From Acetivibrio sp964466645 (lineage in GTDB: Bacteria > Bacillota > Clostridia > Acetivibrionales > Acetivibrionaceae), in contig CAYXPB010000095.1 of assembly GCA_964466645.1 (NCBI GenBank), positions 1-16,832 on the forward strand: a DNA stretch of 16,832 bases, in the 5' to 3' direction. Shown one piece after another: positions 1-7,151 of the stretch. A program made the translations under genes and the position numbers. The notes below the pieces were generated by a model. That model did no database searches and had not been told where the DNA came from. It worked only from the letters and a program-made list of their open reading frames with translations. Each line of letters opens with the position of its first letter. The first letter of the stretch is position 1.

Positions 1-9
1 GATAGTATA

Positions 10-38
10 ATTATAACATATCTGTGGATTTATGTTAA
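10..38 (-). promoter_or_regulatory. Leftward sigma-70-type promoter
   Basis: Read on the minus strand there is a TTAACA -35 box (33-38), a spacer of exactly 17 bases and a perfect TATAAT -10 box (10-15). Transcription would leave the window leftwards, so a divergent gene probably lies just outside. The -10 sits in the 10-base palindrome TATAATTATA (6-15), which also gives a TATAAT on the + strand at 6-11. Its matching -35 would lie outside the window. Seen directly; promoter activity is inferred. Confidence 0.5.
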
Positions 39-211
39 CAAAAATGGTCGGTTTTTACACAGTCTGACGGTGGCCTTGCTGCTAACTTAGCCATTAACTG
101 CCACCTGAATTTACAGCAACGTACCGGGCACTACTATGCTATCTTACGAGTGTGCCACAGGGGACCTACCTCCCTACAAAGCACGAATAAGGTGTGCTTT
201 TAATTTTTTTT
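18..211 (+). ncRNA. Candidate structured RNA of about 190 nt, family unknown
   Basis: No convincing protein is encoded here, and the stretch from about 60 to 190 is richer in GC than the flanking AT-rich DNA. It can fold into GGTGGC (69-74) pairing with GCCACC (100-105), which encloses GCTAA/TTAGC (81-91), and into GGCAC (127-131) pairing with GTGCC (152-156). It ends in an intrinsic terminator. A + strand TATAAT at 6-11 would start a transcript near 18. I do not recognise it as 6S, tmRNA, SRP RNA, RNase P or a riboswitch. It could instead be the 5' leader of a lost gene or the edge of an old insertion element. Confidence 0.3.
178..211 (+). terminator. Intrinsic terminator
   Basis: AAAGCAC (178-184) pairs perfectly with GTGCTTT (194-200) around a 9-base loop. 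It is followed by TAA and a run of eight T (204-211). It would stop a + strand transcript entering from the left or starting near position 18, and would shield the catabolic promoter downstream from read-through. Confidence 0.65.
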
Positions 212-284
212 AATGTAAGCATTTTTTAGACGTATTTTAGCGCTAACATCTCTGTATCACATATAACGATAATGTCTCATAAAC

Positions 285-321
285 TGTTACAATATGTTAC
301 ATGTTACATGTTCTATGTTAT
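285..321. promoter_or_regulatory. Candidate enhancer (UAS) made of tandem TGTTAC repeats
   Basis: Four consecutive 7-base units begin ATGTT: ATGTTAC (294-300), ATGTTAC (301-307), ATGTTCT (308-314) and ATGTTAT (315-321). Another TGTTAC lies at 285-290. Within them CATGT-T-ACATG (300-310) is a perfect odd palindrome. The block lies about 100-140 bases upstream of the sigma-54 core promoter, the usual distance for an enhancer-binding-protein site. The octamer TGTTACAT recurs upstream of the regulator gene at 13011-13018. Binding by the cluster's own regulator is inferred. Confidence 0.45.
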
Positions 322-420
322 TTTTTCTTATATCCAAAAGCGCTATAGCAGACGACAATAATGGGAAAAATCCTTTTAATGCATGACAGTTTATTTGGTT
401 AATCACATATCGAAATAGTC

Positions 421-435
421 TGGCATATAAATTGC
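421..435 (+). promoter_or_regulatory. Sigma-54 (-24/-12) promoter
   Basis: TGGCAT-ATAAA-TTGC at 421-435 matches the RpoN consensus TGGCAC-N5-TTGC at all but one base. GG (422-423) and GC (434-435) are separated by the required 10 bases. The expected start is near 447, about 40 bases before the lyase start codon. It is the only correctly spaced -24/-12 element I found in the + strand intergenic regions. A sigma-54 activator is encoded in the same cluster, so this is probably the main promoter of the catabolic genes. Confidence 0.75.
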
Positions 436-488
436 GTGTTTAACTATATTATGAATCACTAAAATGTTAGAGAGTAGGAGATATTATT

Positions 489-1409
489 ATGCGGATTCTA
501 CCCAAAAAGGTGGAAGTTGTAGAGGTGGTATGCAGAGATGGTTTTCAGATTGAAAAAAAATTTATACCAACAATGCAAAAGATCGAGACTATCAACAAAT
601 TGTCTAGGTTAGGTTTTAAAAGATTGGAGATAACTTCATTTGTAAAAGATGTTCCCCAAATGAGTGATGCAAAGAGTGTGGTCAATAAAATTGATCGTAT
701 GCCTGGAGTAGTTTATGCAGCACTTGTGCCTAATTTGAAGGGCGCAGAATTCGCCATAGAATCGGGAATTGATGTTTTAGATGCTGTAATGACTGCCTCT
801 GAAAGTTTAAATATGTCTAATTTCAAAATGAGTATCGTTAACTCAATTAGTACCATAAGTAAAATAATAGATTTATCTGCAAAGAACAATAAGAAGGTAA
901 TAGTTTATATAGGGGCTTCTTTCGGTTGCCCCTATGAAGGAAATATACCACAAGAAAAAGTGATAAATTTCGCGGAAAAATTTCTTGAATTAGGCGCTAG
1001 TGGTATTAGTTTTTCAGATACAACGGGAATGGCTAACCCATACCAGGTTTTTAATCTAGTTAGTGAATTTTTAAAAAGGAATCCAGATACATATATTAAC
1101 CTTCATTTTCATAACACTAGGGGGATGGGAAACGCTAATATATTAGCTGCTTTACAGGCAGGAGCGACAAGTTTTGATGCTTCCTTAGGCGGTATGGGTG
1201 GTTGTCCTTATGCTGCAGGTGCAACGGGAAACGTAGCTACAGAAGATGTGGTATATATGTTAGAGGAAATGAATATATCGACGGGCATTGACTTAGACGG
1301 GTTGTTAGACGCCGCAAAATATTTGGAAAAAATTATTGGGAAAAAACTACCCGGGCATATCATACGAGCGGGTAAAAAAAGTGACTTGTGTCAACTTACC
1401 CATTGTTAA
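489..1409 (+). CDS. HMG-CoA lyase family enzyme (3-hydroxyacyl-CoA lyase)
   Basis: A 306-residue TIM-barrel lyase of the hydroxymethylglutaryl-CoA lyase family (DRE-TIM metallolyases), which cleaves a 3-hydroxy-3-substituted acyl-CoA into two smaller products in the cytoplasm. The equivalents of the human HMG-CoA lyase catalytic and metal residues are visible: R16-D17, E47 in EITSFV, D177 in SDTTG, H206 and H208 in HFHNTRG, C239 in GGCPYA and N248 in GNVATED. All core residues are kept, so it should be active. Length is typical of bacterial members. The start has AGGAG at 476-480. It is the first gene after the sigma-54 promoter and is followed by a CoA-transferase able to make a CoA-ester substrate. 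True substrate may be HMG-CoA, citramalyl-CoA, methylmalyl-CoA or similar. Family assignment is firm; substrate is open. Confidence 0.88.
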   Translation: MRILPKKVEVVEVVCRDGFQIEKKFIPTMQKIETINKLSRLGFKRLEITSFVKDVPQMSDAKSVVNKIDRMPGVVYAALVPNLKGAEFAIESGIDVLDAVMTASESLNMSNFKMSIVNSISTISKIIDLSAKNNKKVIVYIGASFGCPYEGNIPQEKVINFAEKFLELGASGISFSDTTGMANPYQVFNLVSEFLKRNPDTYINLHFHNTRGMGNANILAALQAGATSFDASLGGMGGCPYAAGATGNVATEDVVYMLEEMNISTGIDLDGLLDAAKYLEKIIGKKLPGHIIRAGKKSDLCQLTHC

Positions 1410-1427
1410 TACGATTAATAATTCTAT

Positions 1428-1490
1428 CCTATTTACCAACCTCTTTTATCTTTTAAATAGGGAATATATCCTGGTAAATATAGATCCCTA
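1428..1490 (+). promoter_or_regulatory. Overlapping alternative hairpins between lyase and CoA-transferase genes
   Basis: CCTATTTA (1428-1435) is fully complementary to TAAATAGG (1454-1461), and TAGGGA (1458-1463) to TCCCTA (1485-1490). The two stems share bases 1458-1461, so they cannot form together. GGTAAATA (1473-1480) offers a further partner for the first arm. No long T-run follows, so this is not a classical terminator. It could be an mRNA switch or processing site. Confidence 0.3.
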
Positions 1491-1534
1491 GAAATATTAT
1501 TTAAAATGCAGAAATAACAGGAGGAAAAATCAAT

Positions 1535-2746
1535 ATGAGTAAAATCAAACCTTTAGAAGGGCTAAGAGTCGTAGAGTTAGGGGTTTTAATAGCGGGTCCT
1601 TTTTGTGGACACATATTGGCCGATTTTGGCGCTGAGGTCATTAAGGTTGAACTCCCAGGACAAGGTGATCCTTTGAGGGTTTGGGGGCAGGAACACTCAG
1701 CAATTAAGGGGGATCGATCCTTATGGTGGTTAACCCAAGCTCGAAATAAAAAAAGCATAACTTTAAACTTGAGAGATCCTAAAGGGCAGGAAATAGCAAA
1801 ACAAATTATTGCACAATCAGATATATTACTAGAAAATTTTAGCCCCGGCAAATTAGAAGAGTGGAACTTAGGATACGAAGACATTAAAAAAATAAATCCT
1901 AATATAATTATGGTTCGTGTATCTGGATATGGCCAAACAGGTCCGTACCGCTCAAGAAGGGGATTTGGGGGAGGGGCTGAATGCATAGGAGGGTTACGTT
2001 ATATAACTGGCTTTCCTGATCGTCCTCCAACCAGGGTTGGAATTTCCATAGGAGATTCTTTAGCAGGTATGTTTGGGGTTATAGGTACGCTAATGGCTAT
2101 TTATTATAGGGATGTAAAGGCAGGCGAGGGGCAAATAGTTGATGTAGCCATTTACGAGTCTATTTTTAATCTAATGGAAGGAATGCTTTCTGAATATGAT
2201 AAATTAGGCGTAATAAGAGAAAGGACCGGAACAATTTTACCCAAGGTAGCACCTTCGAATATTTATGAAACTAAAGACAATAAATATATCTATATTGGGG
2301 CAAATCATGATTCCCTGTTTGATAAGTTAACCAAGTTAATGGGACGGCCATCTTTAGCTAATGATTCGCGCTACGCCACACACAATGCCAGGGGGGAGCG
2401 ACAAGGGGAATTAGACAAAATGATTACACAATGGACAAAACAGTTTACTGTAGACGAATTAAAAATAATGCTGGAAAAAGCCGATATACCTTCATCACTT
2501 ATATACAATATTGCTGATATTTATAGCGATCCTCATTACTTAAATCGAGAAATGATTAAAGAAATTGTGGATCCAGCCTGGGGAAAAGTTAAGGTTCCTG
2601 GAGTGGCTCCAAAATTAAGTAAAACTCCAGGGGATATCATGTGGCCTGGTCCGGAATTGGGGGAACATAATCAAGAAATTTATAAAGATTTCTTAGGGTT
2701 AAGCGATGAAGAGATTAAAGGACTTTACCGCAAACAAATAATATAA
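1535..2746 (+). CDS. Family III (CaiB/BaiF) CoA-transferase
   Basis: A 403-residue class III CoA-transferase moving CoA between two carboxylic acids. Family marks in order: N-terminal LEGLRVVELG followed by AGPFCG, then FGAEVIKVE, the NKKSITLNL stretch, SGYGQTGP, and the presumed catalytic aspartate D174 in SIGDSLAG, equivalent to the aspartate that forms the acyl-enzyme anhydride in FldA and Frc. The sequence resembles dicarboxylate-type members such as human SUGCT (succinate/HMG CoA-transferase), which would suit the lyase just upstream. An AGGAGG site (1519-1524) precedes the ATG. The gap to the lyase is 125 bases, so probably one operon. It most likely makes the CoA ester that the lyase cleaves. 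Family is secure; substrate is inferred from the neighbour. Confidence 0.9.
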   Translation: MSKIKPLEGLRVVELGVLIAGPFCGHILADFGAEVIKVELPGQGDPLRVWGQEHSAIKGDRSLWWLTQARNKKSITLNLRDPKGQEIAKQIIAQSDILLENFSPGKLEEWNLGYEDIKKINPNIIMVRVSGYGQTGPYRSRRGFGGGAECIGGLRYITGFPDRPPTRVGISIGDSLAGMFGVIGTLMAIYYRDVKAGEGQIVDVAIYESIFNLMEGMLSEYDKLGVIRERTGTILPKVAPSNIYETKDNKYIYIGANHDSLFDKLTKLMGRPSLANDSRYATHNARGERQGELDKMITQWTKQFTVDELKIMLEKADIPSSLIYNIADIYSDPHYLNREMIKEIVDPAWGKVKVPGVAPKLSKTPGDIMWPGPELGEHNQEIYKDFLGLSDEEIKGLYRKQII

Positions 2747-3323
2747 GTAATTAAGAATTACTGCCTAATAACCGTTTTTTAGAAGCTTTCGCAAATGCAC
2801 TTGGGTTGTTTATGGGTAAGTGCAAAAGGAACCATTGGACATGAAAGAAAATACGGCAAACTGGTAGGAAAAAATGAGTTTAAGATGCCATAGTTATTTA
2901 TAATAACTAAAAGTTATTAGAGGTGATTAATCGGGGCCGATTTCTAACTAATCTAAATTTAGTATTTTACCGCTTAATGTATTGTAATTTATTTTAGACT
3001 TCAGGTCGAAAAAAATTGCCCCTACCTAAATTACCTAAACATTCCCTCGACCCATTATTTTATATCTAGATTTTTCATTCATCAATTTTTTGATATATCG
3101 AAGGGCTACTATAATCAAGGAAATAATAATTTGGATCGGCGACCTATCCACAATTGGATTTTGAGAGGGGTGGTCTATACTAAAAAATAACGGAATGAAA
3201 ACGAGATTTCTTTCAATACCCAATTATTTTTAGATGAAAGTAAGCGCCAAATACCCCATCTACAGGTAATTCTTTTTTTGAAACGAGTATAACTAAAGGG
3301 ACTGCTGGTTAGAGAAGGAAAAT
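2747..3323. other. 0.58 kb gap without a supported gene
   Basis: No convincing gene was found on either strand. AGTAATT-AAG-AATTACT (2746-2762) forms a hairpin starting at the CoA-transferase stop codon, with a T6 run (2775-2780) too far downstream for a clear terminator. Two mutually exclusive AT-rich hairpins overlap at 2891-2919. TACCTAAA occurs twice (3023-3030 and 3032-3039), ATCAA-TTTT-TTGAT lies at 3081-3094, and an isolated TATAAT at 3110-3115 has only a poor -35. The gap may carry an internal promoter for the FAD/Fe-S genes or be decayed DNA. Confidence 0.5.
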
Positions 3324-3356
3324 ATGTCGCTTACAGATGAAAGGAGATTTTGGCTA

Positions 3357-4796
3357 ATGGATAAAAGTAAAATTATGTCATACTTACGTAATGTAGTTGG
3401 CGATGAGCATGTAACAGATGAAGAGAGCTCTGTACATGTTTATAATTATGATGTAGGGGGTCTTTCTACCCCCTCACAACCGGAAGGAAAAGCTGAAATA
3501 GTTGTATTGCCAAAAACAGTAGAACAGATACAAGAAATAGTTAAATTTGCAAATTCAAATAGGATACCATTAACACCATTTGTTTCTGGAGCAAATATGG
3601 GAGGTTTAGCAGTGCCTCTTAGAGGAGGCATTGTGGTTGATCTACATCGAATGAACCGAATTATTGAAATTAACGAAGAAATAAACTACGCAATAGTTGA
3701 GCCAGGTGTTTCTTTTGGGATGTTGGAACGGGAGTTAAGAAAACGTGATCTTTGGGTATCTATTCCCATGGCCCCTCCTGGCGCTTCTTCGGTGGTAGGC
3801 AATGTTTTACTTGCGGGGATAGGTCATCTTGCTGGAAGATATGGTTGCCAAGCCGAGTTGCTAAATGGTCTAGAAGCAGTGATTTCATCTGGAGAATTGA
3901 TTAGAACCGGCTCATGCGCTATTTCAACTTATTGGCACAGTCGTTTCCCTATACCTGATTTGTCAAGCCTATTTATTGGTTGGCAAGGAAGTACGGGGAT
4001 AGTGACTAAAATGAGTATCGCTTTGTTTAAAAGGCCCCCATTTCAGGATATTTACTCTTTTGGCTTTGATGATTATGATGAGGCAGTCAATGATTTTATG
4101 ATTCCATGGCATCGACTTGAAATTGGTTATGATTGCACTGGAATGACATGGGGTCTTGGAGCTGTTTTGACCCAAAAACACCCATTACCGGAAAAACCAA
4201 AAGAAGAGCCTTTACTATATGTATATACTTACCTTGGTGGGTTTAGCCAAGAGGAACTAGATTTTAAGGTAAATCAGCTACATAGATTTGTTGAATCTCA
4301 GCGAAAGAAGGGAAAATATCATAGTTGCAGAGAATTTGAATTAAATCCCGAATTAAAAGACCTGCGTAGTAATATCCCGAATCCATATGCATCAAAGCAA
4401 TACGACCATATAAGAGGTGGAGGTTCTTGGGTAGGTTCATTTACACCTTCTCATAACTGGCCACAGGCATTCCGGGAAACCGATCAAATAATGATAAAAT
4501 ATGGCGTGCCGACAGCTACTCGGGTATCTATCTTTAGGGGGAGTCACCATGGCATGTTTCGATGTGTTTTTCCCTATGATAGTGGAAATTTACAGGAATT
4601 AAAGCGCATGAAGGAAATGAGTTGCGAGCTTGTTAAGTGTATCGTTAAGCATGGCGGGCTTATATATAAAGCCCCTCATTGGGCTACAGATATTATGTTA
4701 GAAAAAGCCCATCCGGGTTATAAAAATATGCTTAAGTATGTCAAAAAGATGCTTGATCCGAATAATATCATGAATCCCGGAAGGTGGGGACTGTAA
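3357..4796 (+). CDS. FAD-binding oxidoreductase, VAO/PCMH (GlcD-like) family
   Basis: A flavoprotein of the vanillyl-alcohol-oxidase/GlcD family, about 479 residues from the ATG at 3357. That start has AAAGGAG (3340-3346) 10 bases upstream. An alternative ATG at 3324 would add 11 residues (490 aa) with a site closer than usual. The PCMH-type FAD domain is clear: LPKTVEQIQEIVKFAN, SGANMGGL, GGIVVDLHRMN, the APPGASSVVGN stretch and GWQGSTGIVTKM. The C-terminal substrate/cap domain ends in DPNNIMNPGRWGL, the standard end of 4-cresol dehydrogenase and glycolate/lactate oxidase relatives. The stop codon abuts the ATG of the Fe-S protein gene, implying translational coupling and a complex. Likely role: oxidation of a 2-hydroxy acid or an alcohol, passing electrons to the Fe-S partner. 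Substrate cannot be read from the sequence. Confidence 0.85.
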   Translation: MDKSKIMSYLRNVVGDEHVTDEESSVHVYNYDVGGLSTPSQPEGKAEIVVLPKTVEQIQEIVKFANSNRIPLTPFVSGANMGGLAVPLRGGIVVDLHRMNRIIEINEEINYAIVEPGVSFGMLERELRKRDLWVSIPMAPPGASSVVGNVLLAGIGHLAGRYGCQAELLNGLEAVISSGELIRTGSCAISTYWHSRFPIPDLSSLFIGWQGSTGIVTKMSIALFKRPPFQDIYSFGFDDYDEAVNDFMIPWHRLEIGYDCTGMTWGLGAVLTQKHPLPEKPKEEPLLYVYTYLGGFSQEELDFKVNQLHRFVESQRKKGKYHSCREFELNPELKDLRSNIPNPYASKQYDHIRGGGSWVGSFTPSHNWPQAFRETDQIMIKYGVPTATRVSIFRGSHHGMFRCVFPYDSGNLQELKRMKEMSCELVKCIVKHGGLIYKAPHWATDIMLEKAHPGYKNMLKYVKKMLDPNNIMNPGRWGL

Positions 4797-5981
4797 ATGA
4801 CTATTAAGATGCCAAAAAATATTAGCGCATATAAAGAAGATGTTTATCGCTGTGGATCTAGTTGTCTAAATTGTACGGTTTCCTTTCCAATGTTTCTTCC
4901 CCTTTGCCCTTCTTTGGAAAGGCATGGTTTCATGTCCTATTCCTGTAAAGGGAAAGCAGGTGTTTTAGAAGGTTACCTAGCGGGCAAGATTGAACTTTCC
5001 CCCGCGATAGCTAAAATTATGTATTCTTGTGCTTTATGTGGGGCTTGTAGGGAAAGTTGTTTTCTTGAATGGAGAGATTATAATCTTGAAGCCTTTATTG
5101 CTATGAGAGAAGAACTAGTAGAAAAGGGCATGATTCCGCCAAAAGTAAGAGATTATCTTGAAAGCACCTATTTGCATGGCAACCCTTACGGACTAAGCCG
5201 AGCAAATAGGGATAAATGGTCTGAACATCTGGACTTGCCACGTTATTCTGGCGAGGAATATCTCTATTATGTTGGTTCTGTAGGATCATACGATACGCGA
5301 TCTCAAAAAGCTGCTAAAGCTTTGGCAGAGGTGTTTAAAAAAGCAGATATTTCCTTTGGTATACTTGGAGCCGAAGAAAATTGCGATGGTAATGAAGTAA
5401 TTGGTCTTGGTGAAAGGGGTCTTTTTGAGGAGCTTGCGGAGGCTAATATTAAAAAGTTTAAAGAATTGGGAGTAACTAAGATCGTAACGCTATCTCCCCA
5501 TGCATACAATGCATTCAAGAATTATTACCCTGCTTATAATGGGGAATTTCAAATATATCATTATACTCAACTAATTAGCATGCTCTTATCTAAACAAAAG
5601 CTCGTTTTATCCAAAGTTAAAGGACTTAAAATAACGTATCATGACCCATGTTATTTAGGCCGCCATAATAATGAATATGAGGCCCCTAGAATGATTTTAA
5701 AATCTTTAGGCTTCAAGTTACTTGAGATGGAACGAAATCGGGAAAATTCTTTTTGTTGTGGGGGGGGAGGTGGCAATTTCTATACCGATTTATTAGGCGG
5801 AGGAGAAAATAGCACAAATAGGATCCGAATAAAAGAAGCCTTGGAAACGGGAGCGGAAATTTTAGTTGTTTCCTGCCCGACCTGTCTTTCTATGTTAGAA
5901 GATGCCGTAAAAACAGCGAACCAGGAGGAAAATTTAAAGGTATTGGATATTTCAGAGATCCTTGCAGAACATTTGATGTAA
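4797..5981 (+). CDS. Fe-S / cysteine-rich (CCG) electron-transfer protein, GlcF/HdrD-like
   Basis: A 394-residue partner of the flavoprotein that would move electrons from FAD to a membrane or soluble acceptor. A complete [4Fe-4S] motif Cx2Cx2Cx3C lies at C78, C81, C84 and C88, with F instead of the usual proline after the last cysteine. An earlier group (C19, C23, C26, with C37 and C50 nearby) may hold a second cluster in a variant arrangement. The C-terminal CCG domain is intact: DPCYLGR near residue 284, FCCGGGGG near 319 and SCPTC near 360. The first CCG domain (about 155-245) looks degenerate, with VGSVGSYD and ENCDGNE where cysteine pairs would be expected. It starts on the base after the upstream stop codon. 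GlcDF, lactate-oxidation and heterodisulfide-reductase-D proteins are the nearest types. Confidence 0.85.
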   Translation: MTIKMPKNISAYKEDVYRCGSSCLNCTVSFPMFLPLCPSLERHGFMSYSCKGKAGVLEGYLAGKIELSPAIAKIMYSCALCGACRESCFLEWRDYNLEAFIAMREELVEKGMIPPKVRDYLESTYLHGNPYGLSRANRDKWSEHLDLPRYSGEEYLYYVGSVGSYDTRSQKAAKALAEVFKKADISFGILGAEENCDGNEVIGLGERGLFEELAEANIKKFKELGVTKIVTLSPHAYNAFKNYYPAYNGEFQIYHYTQLISMLLSKQKLVLSKVKGLKITYHDPCYLGRHNNEYEAPRMILKSLGFKLLEMERNRENSFCCGGGGGNFYTDLLGGGENSTNRIRIKEALETGAEILVVSCPTCLSMLEDAVKTANQEENLKVLDISEILAEHLM

Positions 5982-5998
5982 TCACAAGGAGTTGATTT

Positions 5999-6061
5999 AT
6001 GCTTTGTTATGGTCTTAAGCTTTTTAGTATAATTAAAATTGGGGGTAATAAATATGTCTAA
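5999..6061 (+). CDS. Possible 20-residue leader peptide overlapping the TRAP binding-protein start
   Basis: AAGGAG (5986-5991) sits 7 bases before an ATG at 5999 that opens a 20-codon frame ending with TAA at 6059-6061. This stop lies just past the ATG (6054) of the solute-binding-protein gene, in another frame. The arrangement would let ribosomes finishing the short frame re-initiate on dctP, giving translational coupling. The peptide resembles nothing I know. It could also be chance, since dctP has its own GGGGG site at 6041-6045. Confidence 0.3.
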   Translation: MLCYGLKLFSIIKIGGNKYV

Positions 6062-7151
6062 ATTAAAATTTAAGGCGCTCCTTATGGTAATTGTGCTAGG
6101 TCTTGCTCTTTTATATGGATGTGCGCCACAGGAGACTACTGGTCCAGCAAATGACGAAAGTAAAGAAATTTTTCATTGGACTATGCAATCGGCTTTTCCA
6201 TCATCAATTATTACACATAGAGCAGTTGAGAGATTTGTTAAAGAAGTAGAAATAGCAACAAGTGGCAGACTGGTTATTGATTTGCATGAAGCAGGTGCCA
6301 TTGTACCTGCCTTTGAAGTGTTGGAGGCCGTTAGCTCTGGGAGCCTTGATGCTGGCGCAGGAGCTTCAACATACTGGATGGGTAAACAGCGTGTCCTATC
6401 GTTGTTTACTTCTGTTCCCGGAGCCTTTGAGCCAATGATGACCCTGACATGGTTGTTTCATCATGGTGGACTTGAACTATATCAAAAAGCCTATGACCAA
6501 ATAAATTCAAATGTTGTAGTTTATCCTTACTTTATAACTCATCCGGAAATATTTTTGCATTCGCATGCACCAATTGTAAATAAGGAAGATTTCAGGGGTC
6601 TAAAGTTACGTGCCGCAGCAGATTTTGTTGACATCTTTGAAAAAATGGGCGCTTCTGTAACAATGTTACCTGGCACAGAAGTATACCCATCTTTAGAAAA
6701 AAAGGTGATTGATGCAGCGGAATATGGCACTCCTAATATTGACAGGGCATTAGCTTTTCATGAAATTACCGATTATGTCGAGGGTCCGGGCTTACATCAG
6801 CCAGCCGTACTTTTCGAAGTGCTAATAAATAAAGATTCCTGGAACAAACTACCAGATGACATTAAACAGATTGTTAAAATTGCTGCTCGTTCAACCTTGA
6901 TTTGGTTCTGGACAGAAGACCTCTCGGGATCGATAGAAACGTTAGAGTTTTACGAGGATTATGGAAACACCTTGGTATCCGTTGATGAAGAGACCCAAAA
7001 GGAATTTATTGACTATGCATGGGAATACCTTGATGGGATGGCAAAGACTGATCCATTGTTTGATGAGGTGTGGTCCTCCATGAAAAAATTTTACTTTGAC
7101 TTTGTCGAATACGAAGACTTTATGGTTCCAATAAGAAGTAAAGTCAGATAA
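6054..7151 (+). CDS. dctP: TRAP transporter solute-binding lipoprotein (DctP family)
   Basis: Extracytoplasmic substrate-binding subunit of a TRAP transporter, about 365 residues from the ATG at 6054. GGGGG at 6041-6045 supports this start; a TTG at 6039 is an alternative. The N-terminus is a lipoprotein signal: KLKFK, a hydrophobic stretch and the lipobox LYGC with C23 as the lipid anchor, as expected in a Gram-positive. The mature part has the DctP fold marks, including R186 in GLKLRAAADF, the position of the arginine that salt-bridges the ligand carboxylate, and E223 in DAAEYG, a substrate-site segment seen in 2-oxo-acid type (TakP-like) members. The ligand is therefore very probably a carboxylate. 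The membrane subunits follow after an unusually long gap. Confidence 0.9.
   Translation: MSKLKFKALLMVIVLGLALLYGCAPQETTGPANDESKEIFHWTMQSAFPSSIITHRAVERFVKEVEIATSGRLVIDLHEAGAIVPAFEVLEAVSSGSLDAGAGASTYWMGKQRVLSLFTSVPGAFEPMMTLTWLFHHGGLELYQKAYDQINSNVVVYPYFITHPEIFLHSHAPIVNKEDFRGLKLRAAADFVDIFEKMGASVTMLPGTEVYPSLEKKVIDAAEYGTPNIDRALAFHEITDYVEGPGLHQPAVLFEVLINKDSWNKLPDDIKQIVKIAARSTLIWFWTEDLSGSIETLEFYEDYGNTLVSVDEETQKEFIDYAWEYLDGMAKTDPLFDEVWSSMKKFYFDFVEYEDFMVPIRSKVR

Noticed and set aside
1501..1986. 161-codon minus-strand frame opposite the CoA-transferase
   Set aside because: It overlaps a secure gene with full family motifs, and its own translation resembles no protein family.
2795..2893. 32-residue frame after the CoA-transferase gene
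   Set aside because: No ribosome binding site and no recognisable similarity; the length is within chance.
3004..3019. Possible -24/-12 promoter ahead of the FAD oxidoreductase (AGG ... TTGC)
   Set aside because: The spacing is 12 bases; sigma-54 does not tolerate that.
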